A stretch of 64,000 nucleotides of DNA, from assembly GCA_947683625.1 (NCBI GenBank), contig CANTUR010000381.1, positions 310,001 to 374,000 on the forward strand, given 5' to 3'. Source of the stretch: Mallotus nudiflorus. Its lineage: Eukaryota > Streptophyta > Magnoliopsida > Malpighiales > Euphorbiaceae. The notes below the pieces were generated by a model. That model was not told where the DNA came from. It ran no database searches and saw nothing but the letters and a program-made list of their open reading frames with translations. The translations under genes were made by a program, and so were the position numbers. This document shows positions 46,906 through 57,998 of this stretch, in pieces. Numbering within the stretch: the stretch's first letter is position 1; each line of letters opens with the position of its first letter.

Positions 46906-49900
46906 TGTCACGACCCAAAACAGGGGCCATGACCGGCACTAGGGAACAGGAATTCTTTCGAATCAGGAACCCGTAGCAAGCCTAAAAAAAATAAAATAAA
47001 ACATGCAATAGTAATAACAATATATAATGCAGCGGAAATAAAAATCATAAATATCACAATAACATTTTCACCAACTAGATTTAAATTAAATACTCATCTC
47101 ATATATATATAAACTCTTTTAATACAAATCCAGTTCAAATATAATACAACATTTCTTTAATAATTTAATGACTACTGCAATGTCTAGATAAAATAAAACT
47201 CAAGAGAGCAGTTTACATAAAGAAGCCGGGGCGGAAGAAATCCGACGTACAGGCCTGCTACTGAGGTCTGAAGACAATGACTCTCCTAAAAAATAGTCAA
47301 CAGAGGGGAGTCAGACCTCACTGAGTGAATTACTATAATATATATACATGCATACTAAATGCCAATGCACACAGTCAAAAGTATATATAATATGTATATA
47401 TACAGGCAAATACACACAGATGCAAGAAATTCATTTTATATATTTTACTGAAAATCATCGTTTATGAAGGATCAAATAGAACCCTATAATATTGCAACCT
47501 CAAATAGTGTTAGACAACACTCTAGCCATACAGGCTCACTTAATCCAAATATATCCACTTAATCCATTTAGACAGTAGACTGGCCCTGAGACACTAAGTC
47601 AACCGAGCTCCAGCAATCTGACTATTAGTATGATTGGCCCCGAGACACTTGGTCAACCAAGCTCCAGCAATCACACCTCCAAACCATATTTCACACATCA
47701 AATAATCATAACCAATCAATATCCACAAATAGGTTAGTAACATAGCCTAAATGCTATAAGCGTACCGGTACGTACTCGGTCCTAGTGCTGCCCACTAGGT
47801 AGCACGTTCTATTGATATCCTTCATTTTAAATATAAATCATACATTCATAAAAATAAATGATGCATGAACTTAAATAAAATAGCAACATAAACCATATAT
47901 ATACTAGAAATATACCAAAAGTAAACCAGGTATATTTCGAGTATATATACGCCAAAGAAATCCAGATAGATTACGAAATAAACTAGAAATGTATTTAAAA
48001 ACATTTTAAACATAAATGGTTAATAAAGCCTGCATATAATTTAATATATACCAAAAATGAACCAAAAGTAAACTAAAAATAAATTTAAGTACTAATCAAA
48101 TTATTTATGCATATTTAATCAAAATAAAACATGCATTTCTAAATCATGCACCCTAAAGCATATATATATAAAATAGTAACTCACACTTAGTGCGCTCCAC
48201 GAGATGGGTCCGACGGGCTTGGTCCACTAGGCCTCGGTCTCGGCGTAACTAAACAAACAATAATAACATACATCAGAATAAACCTAACTAAAAATCCTAG
48301 AACTCGATCTAGAATATTAAACACAAAATCGAAATTAGGGTTCGACCGGACATCATGTTTTATGAGAATTCTACCGAAAATTCGGCAGAACCTCTCCTGT
48401 AAAACGGACATCTCTATACTCAAAGAGTAGAGCTGACCCTGCAAAGAAACACACTTCGAAAAACAGGCACAACAACTCATCCACAACCCCTCGGTCGGAC
48501 TCCAAACTACAGTCTACCGACAGGGGTCCACAATCACAGAATAATTTCAAAAATACCAAAAATACCCTTATATCACATAAATACATTTTATAAATAGAAA
48601 TTACATAATTAACCTTTAAACACAGTAAAAATCGATAAAAACTCATTTTATTAGTAAAATCGTATATTATATATATAATTGAAAATAATTCACAAAAAAT
48701 AGTTTTAATTAGTTAAAAATACCAAATAATTTGTAGAAATCATTTTTATACCTTATATAACTATTAAAACCAATTAAATTACATTTTTAGCCAATTTTGT
48801 GCAAAATTACCAAAATGCCCTTATATATATAAATATATTAAAATTACTCCAAAAATTCGCCAAAAATAGTATAATTATCCAAAATTAATTTTCTCAACAT
48901 ATTTATCAATAAAATCAATAATTAAACTCAATTTACCAATAAATTTCAATTAAAAACACAATTAACCTAATTTTCCCAAAATTACATAAACCTAATAAAT
49001 TCAAAATAAATACATAGAAATTCATAAAAATTCCAAATAAATTCCTATAATTCATTTCAACACCTATAATTATCATAAAACACAATTTCATAATTTAATT
49101 AATTAATTTCCTAAAATTAGAAAATAATATTAAAATATTCAAAAATACCCAAAAATCAAAATAATCTCCAAAAATTCCAAAAAAATTCAAAAATATAGAT
49201 TAAGATAAGGGGAACAATATTTGTGAAGGAATTTTTCATGAATCAATCAAATTGAAATTCAAAAAAATCAAGAACCCTAATAGGCCGAATTCGAAAAATT
49301 GAAACCTAAGCAAATCAAGACCATTTTAAGTGAAAAAAAGCTTGGAATCACACTCACCAGAGCTCAAGGAGAAGAAAGAGACTAGCGGTGTCAAAAACGG
49401 TGGTCGAAAACGTCGTGAACAACGTTGCTCTCACTTTCGGCTTCTCCGGCCAAAATCGACCTCCAAACGCCAGAAACGGCTGCAACAGGCGGCGGAAGAG
49501 GCTGAGGAAGGAGGTGGCATGCCGGATGGCACACCAACAGTAAGAAATCGGCGTGAAAATGGTCAGATCGGTGATGGGAGTGATCGGGGAAGGAGAAGAA
49601 GAATGGGTGGCAATTTGGTAATTATATCAAACTTTAATTTTTTGTTAAATATTAAATGTATATATGTATATATATATATATATATATACTTTATACCATA
49701 TATTAAAATAATATTAAATTATACACATTAAATATACACCACACACTTATAATTTAATAATTTAATAATTTAATACTCCTAAAAATAATTAATTAATATT
49801 AAAACAAATTAATAAATAATAAAATATTAGGGTAATATTAATTAAACCCTAATTAAATAAATAAGTACACATATACATGTTATCTAGTATTTTAAAATAT

Positions 49901-50146
49901 GTATGAGTTCATGCAAGTCCGTAAATCTATTTAAAATAATTAATAGTAAATTATTTACGTGAAAATTTCCCCGAAAATGCAAGTCCCGGGAAAATTTTAC
50001 GTAAAGCACTTAAAATAATAATAAACAATTAAAAATTCAATTTAAATTAAATAAAAGCTCATGAAATATCAATATTATATAATAGAATTATTAACACTGC
50101 ATATCTCGATGCAGTATAAAAATATTTAAAAACACGGGATATTACA
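46906..50146 (-). repeat. 5' LTR of element D
   Basis: 3241 bp from TGTAATATCCCG (50146) to GTGACA (46906, minus strand). A TA-repeat lies at about 49660-49688. The GC-richer part near 49330-49600 opens a spurious Arg/Glu-rich plus-strand frame. No second LTR exists in the window, so age cannot be estimated from it. Confidence 0.88.
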
Positions 50147-50234
50147 CTCTGTTTTCTACACCATCAACTCATGATACACTAGAGAGGTGAAATTTTGATT
50201 CTACATTCTACTAAATGTGAACTCTATCAACTAA

Positions 50235-51000
50235 GAATGCATTATATAGCCTCTAGAGCATTAGGCGAAGTCAATTGAAAATGCACTATATAGCCTCTAG
50301 TACATTAAGTAAGGTCAGCATAAATACACCGTATAGCCTATAGAGCATTAGGTAAGGCTAATTAAACACACTATATAACCTCTAGGGTGTTAGACAAGGT
50401 TAATCTAAATAATACATGTAACCTTATGGGCATTATATAAGGACAACTAAAATATGCCATATAGCTTATAGGCCATCAAACAAGATCAACTAAAATGTGT
50501 CGTATAGCCTTTAGGGTGTTAGGCAAGGTCAACTTAAGTACATTGTATAGCCTTTAAGGAATTAGATGAGGCCAACTAAATATGCCATATAACATCTAAA
50601 GCGTTAGCTAATGTTAATCCAAATAATTCATGTAGCCTCATGGGCATTAGGTAAGGACAACTAAAATGTGCCATATAGCCTTTAGGGCATCAGGCAAGAT
50701 CAATTTAAATGTACCATATAGCCTTTAGGGCATTATGCGAGGTTAACTTAAATACATCGTATAGCCTCTAGGGCATTAGGTAAGGTTAATGAAGTACATC
50801 ATATAGCCTTTAGGGCATCAAGCAAGGTCTCTGAAATGCACCATATAGCCTTTGAGGCATCATACAAGGTCTCTAGAATGTGCTATATAGCCTTTAAGGC
50901 ATCGGACAAGGTTAGCATAATTGTGTCATTTAGCCACTATGACATCATGTAAAATCAACTCAAATGTGCCTTATAGTCATTAGGGCATCAAGCAAAACAT
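50235..51000 (+). repeat. 43-bp minisatellite, about 18 copies, with 215-bp higher-order period
   Basis: tatagcctttagggcatta-type units start at about 50245, 50289, 50332, 50373, 50417, 50461, 50504, 50546, 50589, 50632 and onward to about 50973. Units at 50417 and 50632 share private variants (catgta-cct-atgggcatta, ggacaactaaaat), five units apart, indicating duplication of a five-unit block. Confidence 0.88.
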
Positions 51001-52480
51001 TGTAATAGAACTGCATTCTATGCACTTAAGCTAGCTTAAGAGATAGAATGCTCTTTGAAAAACATATTCATAAAAGGTTTAAAACTAATATATGCATGAC
51101 CATAATTTTTGAAAGCTCTTGAAAGTGATTTAACAACACAACCTTATGTGGTGTATATAATATTTATTAAAAAAAACATGCATTATTATAATGCATATAT
51201 ATATGAGATTTGAAAATAATTTTTTCAAAATAATTTAATGTATGCATGAGCTAATAGTCAAGAAATAAGCAATTTTGAATGACTTTGTATGCATCAACTA
51301 ACCAAATGCCTTTTCTATTTAGAGTTAATCTTTAGTAACTGCCTTCCTTCTATTAAGGAATTCGAGTTTAAAAATTGAGTCTACCATAGACTACCATTAA
51401 AACCAATGTTATCAAATGGAAATAAAATCAAGACCTTCTAATGATTAGATTGGGATGACGATATCAACAATTGCCTTTATGCTTGGTTGCACTTTTAAAA
51501 TGCTCTACTATTGTGATTGTGCTTGATTTTATTTTTTTAATAAGATACACCATTTTCCCTTTAATTGAGGAATTAATAGACTCTCTCACTATTGCAACTC
51601 ACTTAATCAATGCATCATAAAATTAAATCATGTGATCTCTAAAACTGTTCCTCTCAAAATGAAACTACAACTAATTTTATTTTATATTCTCTCTTTTATT
51701 AAGGTCACTTAATTTTTGGGTGTTTTCAAACTTAACTAGGTTTTCCATATTATTTTTATTTTCTTTCTTTTGCTTAGGTCACCCCTTTACAAGTTTTCAA
51801 CCTAGTTAGGTGGTTGAAAAATCATTTTGATGATTAACTATTATTGTTTTTGTTAATTTGCCTAATGTTCATGTTGTTGACTGCCTAATACTAACTATTA
51901 TTGCACCTGATGTTCATTCCATCCATACCATTTATTGCTACAAAACTAATTTTGATAATTGTAAAATCCATTTCTAATATTTCATGTGCTAACATAATAT
52001 CAATCATGCCTATTTTATATAATTATTCTTTCATTATAACCATGCACACTATATTATACTTGTTATTGATCATTGGTATATTGAAAATGATTCATAAAAA
52101 TAGGCATTAAAAGATGAGCTCTTAAAATGGTTACATGGGATTGACTTTTCTAAATATGGGTGGCACAAATAAATATTTTTTTCTTCTTCTTTCTTTCATC
52201 CTTTTTTTTTTGGATATGGTTTCATTTCATATAAAGGAAACTTGAGGTTAAAAGTGGCCAAAGGGAAGTTGAAAGTTAATTTTAACATTTGGCCCTCTTA
52301 TAGTTTTTTTTTTCTTTTGAATCTTTCTCTTATTCAAACATAACATTGTGTATATAATCATAAAAAATTCATAATCACATAAATAAGGCAATCAAACATT
52401 TATTAGCACTAAGTAAAACATTGTCATAAATTATTATATCCTTAAAAAGATAATAATTATTCATTAAGTATTCAAGTTCA
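51001..52480. other. Non-coding part of element E
   Basis: No protein-like frame. 51700-51810 resembles the region just beyond integrase in C, so the pol deletion lies between about 51810 and 52480. The rest is unassigned AT-rich sequence. Confidence 0.55.
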
Positions 52481-52489
52481 AGTCAGCTT

Positions 52490-53390
52490 TAATTTGCACT
52501 ATGAAATGATACAACTCTTTGAAGTTCCTTATGTCCATATTCTTCAATTTTTAGGCCAGAGGTGGAATGTAGGCTTTTATGGCTATTAGTAGCTAATATG
52601 ATTCTACAGGCCTATATGAACTCAATCTATTTAAGAAGCTCACAAAGGACTCATTAGGTCTTTTCTTCATATTATGTAGCTCTTGAAAGGAGACTTCAAA
52701 TTGAGAATTCAACCTATACTACTTGATAAAGGTTGAACATAACTCCCTCTATTCTTGTTGAACATGAGTATCCATAGTATGATATCACTTGATAGTAGCT
52801 CCTTTCAAGGACATCGAAATTGTTTGACCATTTGACCCTTAGTCAACCCAGTAGCTTTCATATAGGTGATGTACTACTTCAGGTGCAAGTGAGGATTATC
52901 AGTGCCAAAGTAATTCTTTATATTTGAAAATTTAAATTTCAAGGGTACTAGTTCTTCTTCATCCAAATCTAGGTCCAGGTCAACAATGTCATGGCTAAGT
53001 CATTTTTTTTATTATAGTCTACAGCTGATCTATCTACCTTTTCATGTCTTTTATCCATTTTGGATCAGTTGGATCTCCTATTGCTTTTAGTTTTTCTTTA
53101 AATGGCTTCCTAACAATTATTTTAGTTTCAAATCTTCTTTATCAATGGGCCTCTTCCTTACTATCTTAGTGATCATGTCTTTAATAATTTGTCGTGTCTC
53201 ATTGCTAATTAATTTTAAAAGTTCTTGCTTGAAAGATTCAAAATCAAAATTAGAGGATCCTAGTAGTCTGCTCTCTTGTGAAATGGTCTTAATTAATTGA
53301 TTGACAATTGGTATTGGTGAACCAAAATACTCTTGATCTGCTTCCAAATAAGAAGAGGTTGGTGATTGTAAACAACACATTTTAAAAATT
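52490..53390 (-). pseudogene. Element E gag remnant
   Basis: The open block 53380-53117 (SPTSSYLEADQEYFGSPI, ETRQIIKDMITKIVRKRP) is followed after stops by DEEELVPLKFKFSNIKNYFG, NPHLHL, TYMKATGLTKGQMVKQF and, nearer 52520, NMDIRNFKELYHF. This matches the order in C gag (FKFPDIKNF, PYLHLK, VKQFPLSLEG). Heavily interrupted. Confidence 0.7.
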
Positions 53391-54073
53391 ATAATGAATG
53401 TTATATATATATATATATATAATGCAAGGTCTTTACAATTATTATTGCTATTTGTTTATGTACAAATAAAAAACAAACATCAACAAGACCTTCCAACCAT
53501 ATTTCTTCCAAACACGTGTTTAATGGTGAGTCTCTATTCCTATGATTTTTTGCTTGGGTTTTTATTATCATCAAGGGATAACAAAATAACGTGCAAAATA
53601 AATCTCTTCAGACAACAAACAAGAAGCAAATCTTATGAATGAAACCAAAGTCCAATATAACGAGCCATGATAAGAGGGTAGGGCCCATCCTAAAATAATT
53701 CATTATTGGTGGGCTTGGGCTTTATAAGTAGGACTATTATATGGCATTAAACACATGTATTTAGGTAAGAGCCTGAGGGAAGTTGCTAAGTCACTACATG
53801 GGCTGAGTTTTAGGTAAAGGCTTAGACTCCCACAGCGATATACCTTCATCACGTCTTCCCATTTAAGGGTTTATGCAATATAGGAGTAGTATGTTTTATG
53901 AGTGATAACAGTCATTACACCACCATTAGGTTTGAGTAAAATAAGGTAGCTGAACAACAACTACTGCCGAGTTATTCAAGATTGTGTGCATAATATGTGA
54001 AAAGGTATTGTGAATGCATAAAAAATAATAAAAAAATGATAAAAAAACAAAACACTAGAATTAGTTTCTCTAT

Positions 54074-54091
54074 CCTCGATGGAGTTGCCAC
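54074..54091 (-). other. Primer binding site of element E
   Basis: The minus strand reads TGGCAACTCCATCGAGGA, one base from the LTR, the same type as in C. Confidence 0.7.
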
Positions 54092-54610
54092 TGTATGTAG
54101 TGAGGTTCAACGTATACCCAAATGTTTGAAAACCATAATACTGTTCGGGCTGAAGGCCCTCTCAAGAGTTACTTTCAAGGCTTAAAGCCCAAACGAAGAT
54201 GGAGTTGCCACTCAGATAAAAATTGAGACACACTTTACAACAATTGGATCTCACAAAGGGCCCTAGTAGTTGTCCTCAGAGACTGGTTTCAAAAACTGAC
54301 CATGAAATTTTGGAATTCCACCTAACCTTATTATTGGCTTCCATTTGTGTTTTTTGTTTTATTACTTTTAATTATTTCTTTATTTACATATAAATTGCAA
54401 TTTCCTCTAAAAAATTCTCAAATTTTACAATTAGGTCCACGTTTGTCAATTATTCCATTTTCATGCAATTTTGATGTGATTCACAACATTGATCATAAAT
54501 TATACGCATAAAATAAATAAATAAATAAATAAATAAAATAAATGCATATGGAAAGAATGGAGGGAGGAAAAATGAGTTATATCCCTTTTCACACACATAA
54601 AATAAACACA

Positions 54611-54625
54611 AAATAATAATAATAA

Positions 54626-54659
<34 letters not shown>

Positions 54660-54673
54660 CAGCAGCAGCAGCC
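54611..54673 (+). repeat. Compound trinucleotide microsatellite (AAT)n(AGT)n(CAG)n
   Basis: Five AAT, then about eleven AGT, then four CAG repeats in continuous register, inside the element E LTR. Next to it (54505-54540) is an (AAAT)n run. Confidence 0.92.
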
Positions 54674-55863
54674 AAAGTTGCTACTGGTTTATTCGATCCT
54701 AAAATATAAAATATGAATTAAATATAAAAAATATATATATAACGTGAAATGTTCCCAAATTAAATTAACTTTTATTAACAAATTCTACCAATTATATTTT
54801 TACCCTAAGGACCTAAATTAAATTTACTGACATTACTTCTAAATTAAAAAAAATCGAAGCCTAAAGCTAATTACTTAGTCCACAATAATAAATCACTAAA
54901 TGTTACCATGTTAATTAAGGAATAAATTGTTATTTAACATAAATATTATCAATCAACAATAAAATTATAAAAATAAATGAAACTAAATAAATAATAGATT
55001 TAACAAAATTCCACTATAATTAGAATAAAATATTACTAGAAAAAACAAAAATAACAAAACATACATAAAAGATGCCACATCATTAAGGAGTCATTTTAAC
55101 AAGTAAAGACGATCATATATCGCCATAAAGGCACTAGGGAGCATTGCCGTAACTCCCTAGATAAACTCGCCAAAAAAAGTAGAAGAGAAATTTTAATAGA
55201 CTTAAAAAAATCAATTTCAACAAATATTTATAGATTCAATCATCAAACTACTTTAATTTTACTACACAGATCCAAAAAATACTTATTTGTAAAAAAAAAA
55301 AATGCCATGAAGTATTTAAAATAAAAGAAAAAAAATGAGCAAAGGGATCCTACTTTTCTAATATTGATTTGATCCCTTAAAAATTTTCAATATAATAGTT
55401 ATAAGCCTTAATGATATAAAGCCAGTATTCTCTTCCCCTGTCGAGTCAAAACCTATGTTGTTTCTCTCCTTCTTTGTTATTTTAGTTTTCCTTTTGTTGT
55501 CTGAGTTCCTTTTAGGTTCTTCCTCTCAATTCCTCTCTTACGTCTCACTTTTTTGTTTTGTTTTGAATTCTCTTTTCTGTCAAGCTCCTTTTTTCTTTTC
55601 TTTTTTTTATCTCTGTCTTTTGTTTCATGTTTTTTTTTTCAATTTTTTTTTAATGTTTCTCTTTTTTTTTTCTGTCATCCAGAAGTCCCCCTTAAGCCTC
55701 TTTGATTCTTCCCCTTTTATCTCTCTTGATTTTTTTTTTTTAAATTTAGAAAATTTCTCACTTACCTACATTCTCCACCATGTTAGTAAGTCTTTGCATA
55801 CTAGCGGAGAAATCACGTAAAAACATGGCTTTCTCTATTATTTTAAAAATAACTCAACATCAT

Positions 55864-55938
55864 TAAGACATTGTCTTAGAGTTTAGGCACCGCCTTAGTG
55901 TACTAAGGTGTTTTCTCATCACTAAGGCTCGCCTTAGT
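55864..55938. repeat. Three perfect palindromes in the element E LTR
   Basis: TAAGACA/TGTCTTA with 1-base spacer (55864-55878), CCTTAGT/ACTAAGG with 2-base spacer (55893-55908) and ACTAAGG/CCTTAGT with 4-base spacer (55921-55938). Confidence 0.88.
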
Positions 55939-56063
55939 TAGACCCATTCAACTACAAGTTTATTTGGAGAGAAGAGGGCTAACCTTTACATTATAGGACT
56001 CATTTTATTTATTTTTCATCATTGGGCCTTAACTCTTAGGCTATATCAGGCATTGTGTTAACA

Positions 56064-57264
56064 CATATATATTTTGATTTTACCAAAAAAAAAAAGCATA
56101 TATATTTGCTACTTTTTTTTAAATAAATATGCTACATTGGGGACAATTTTAAATCATTATTAAATAAGCAAAATTAAAATAAGATTTATACTTTAATTTA
56201 AAAATACTTAATGTAGTTGATTATATGTTAGAAAATAATTTAAAAGTTCATACCACTAAGTATCTGTCTACGTATGCATAGAAATAATGATTGCCAAGAT
56301 ATACTCATAGTGAAAATATATCAATAGCGTCAAATTAATACATGTCAATTTTTTAATAGTAACTAAGTTTGTAAAAATTCAATAAAGTGTTCCTAAAAAA
56401 AAAAAGAAATTAATAAGGTCATTTAAAATAATGTTTAGTATACATAAATTTGCAAATTTAAATTCATTTCTAATAAATTATAAAAAAATATTCATTTAAA
56501 TTGGAACACACTATATTAATAAAATTTTATTTTCAAATAAATTTTATTTAGATTTTGTTTAGAAATAACATGAATTATTTAGTAATTGAACCATACACTA
56601 TTGTTTGGGCAATAAAAATGAGAGAATCAGCTCAAACACTTTTTGATTGTTTAAAATAGATTTGTGTAAGTATTTTACAATATCACATAAATAGGTAAAA
56701 GGTAATATACTTTATTACCAGTTCAGGGTGGCAACAAGGTCAAGAAATAGATTTAAAACCCTTCTAACCTATCTGAAATAAATCAAATAGAAACTTTACT
56801 TCATTGGGAAGTTTTGATCACCCGAATTAGAAGATAAAATAGACATTGAATCTTTGAAAGAGAATAAACTAATAATATTATTGAATTTGTATAAATATGT
56901 GCAGAGAGCTCTCCAATACAAGCACTTTCGCTTTTATAAGCTTTGGAATTGTATCAAAACAGAAACAAAATTAAACGAAGACTTTCCTAAGAATCATAGT
57001 CAAAACATTCCTAAGCCAATAATAAGGTAAATATTTCTAATGCCTTAAATTGGGGCAATGACAAATCCTGCCAGAAAGGTTATTCTCCCCACTTTATTAC
57101 CGTTCTTCATACTTGAACCATCAGGTGGGTATTAGAGAACAAGTTGGGCTTGTTGTGGGCTCTGATCGGAGCTTGGGCTGCTTTTAGGGACGGTACAAAT
57201 AACTTTATAAAACGTCATACGTTTACAAATATTATATTGTCATTTTCGTATCATATTACACATA
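56064..57264. other. AT-rich intergenic sequence
   Basis: No gene seen. It may include MITE debris: 56441-56600 shares short stretches (attaataaaattttatttt, ttagaaata, attgaacca) with 62080-62215. Confidence 0.5.
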
Positions 57265-57269
57265 AAAAT

Positions 57270-57770
57270 TAAAGACAAAATACATTTTTAAACTTTAAAT
57301 TATAACAATTTTTTCTATTAAATCCCTACACTTTTATTGTATTGTATTGAGACCTTATACTTTTATTTATGTAGCTACTGAGCTCCAATTTGTCATAATT
57401 TGATAGACAATTTGCAATTGTTTATCACGTTTTGTTAAGTAACGAGTGATAATTTGTATTATATGATGAATGGATCAAATGTTGGCTAATTAGACGTATT
57501 AATATTAACTACTGTTGACTGCTAAATGGTTAACATCATAAGTCTAGTCAGTTAACATTTGACCTTTCAACATAGGATACGAATTATCATTCACCACTTA
57601 ACACAACGTGACAAATAATTACAGTTTGTCTATTGAATTAGGACAAATTGAAGCTCAATAGCTTCATAAATAAAAACATAAAAACTCAATACAATACAAT
57701 AAAAATATAAGATCTCAATAAAAAAAGTTATTATATTTCAAAGATTTAAAGATGGTTTTTACCAAAATTA
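57270..57770. mobile_element. Foldback MITE with arms over 200 bp
   Basis: The left arm from about 57270 (aaatacatttttaaactttaaattataacaa, then ttttattgtattgtattgag, aatttgtcataatttgatagacaa, atcacgttttgttaagta) is mirrored by the reverse complement of 57540-57770 in the same order. Arms meet around 57510-57540, so nearly the whole element can fold into one hairpin. It lies about 230 bp downstream of the sigma factor stop codon, possibly inside the 3' UTR. Confidence 0.85.
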
Positions 57771-57998
57771 AATGCTTTAATTTCAGCTTCACAAGAATCA
57801 ATACAGATGATGATCACTAAGCTTAGAGAAAGAATGAAATTTATGAATTTACATAACTTCATCCAAAGAAAAACTCAAAAATAAAAGGAAAAATAAAAAT
57901 AAAAATAAAGATTATACTCATAGTTTTTTTTTTATAATGCAAATAAAAAATAATTAATGAAATATTAAGTATTAAACCATGTAAATTTATTGTGATCA

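Larger units (their letters stand above)
42895..50146 (-). mobile_element. Element D: Tekay-type chromovirus, 3' truncated
   Basis: Minus strand: 5' LTR (50146-46906) beginning TGTAATATCCCG and ending GTCGTGACA, primer site TGGTATCAGAGCGGAG, gag, protease, RT, RNase H and integrase up to the third catalytic residue. The rest of integrase, any chromodomain and the 3' LTR are absent. The LTR termini and initiator-Met-type primer site are the usual Tekay/Del signature. It is the best-preserved element here by protein sequence but still has several stops. Confidence 0.9.
50147..56063 (-). mobile_element. Element E: pol-less Tat-type retroelement remnant
   Basis: Minus strand: 5' LTR (56063-54093), primer site, gag remnant (about 53390-52490), a short region resembling the post-integrase part of C (51700-51810, with ttaggtcaccc-tt-caagttttcaacct as in C at 35390-35480), then a minisatellite. 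Protease, RT and integrase are missing. The D 5' LTR abuts it at 50146/50147, so D probably inserted into E and the rest was lost in a later deletion. CATAT (56064-56068) follows the LTR start and may be half of a target duplication. Confidence 0.75.
54093..56063 (-). repeat. 5' LTR of element E
   Basis: 1971 bp, low end tgtatgtagtgagg, high end gtgttaaca. The low 300 bp align with the C LTRs (agatggagttgccactcagataaa, ccacctaacctta). Near the high end, tttttcatcattgggcc parallels tttctcattattgggc in C (29757). A T/C-rich stretch at 55530-55740 gives a spurious Phe-rich frame. A palindrome cluster lies at 55864-55938. Confidence 0.78.

Noticed and set aside
49330..49731. 133-codon Arg/Glu-rich ORF on the plus strand
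   Set aside because: It lies inside the element D LTR in antisense, has no recognisable domain and ends in a TA microsatellite; a composition effect of the GC-richer stretch.
50235..51000. CRISPR-like array
   Set aside because: The 43-bp units are contiguous with no unique spacers, and the context is a plant retroelement. It is a minisatellite.
55455..55820. 121-codon Phe/Leu-rich ORF resembling a membrane protein
   Set aside because: It is the translation of a T/C-rich tract in the element E LTR; the hydrophobicity is a by-product of low complexity.
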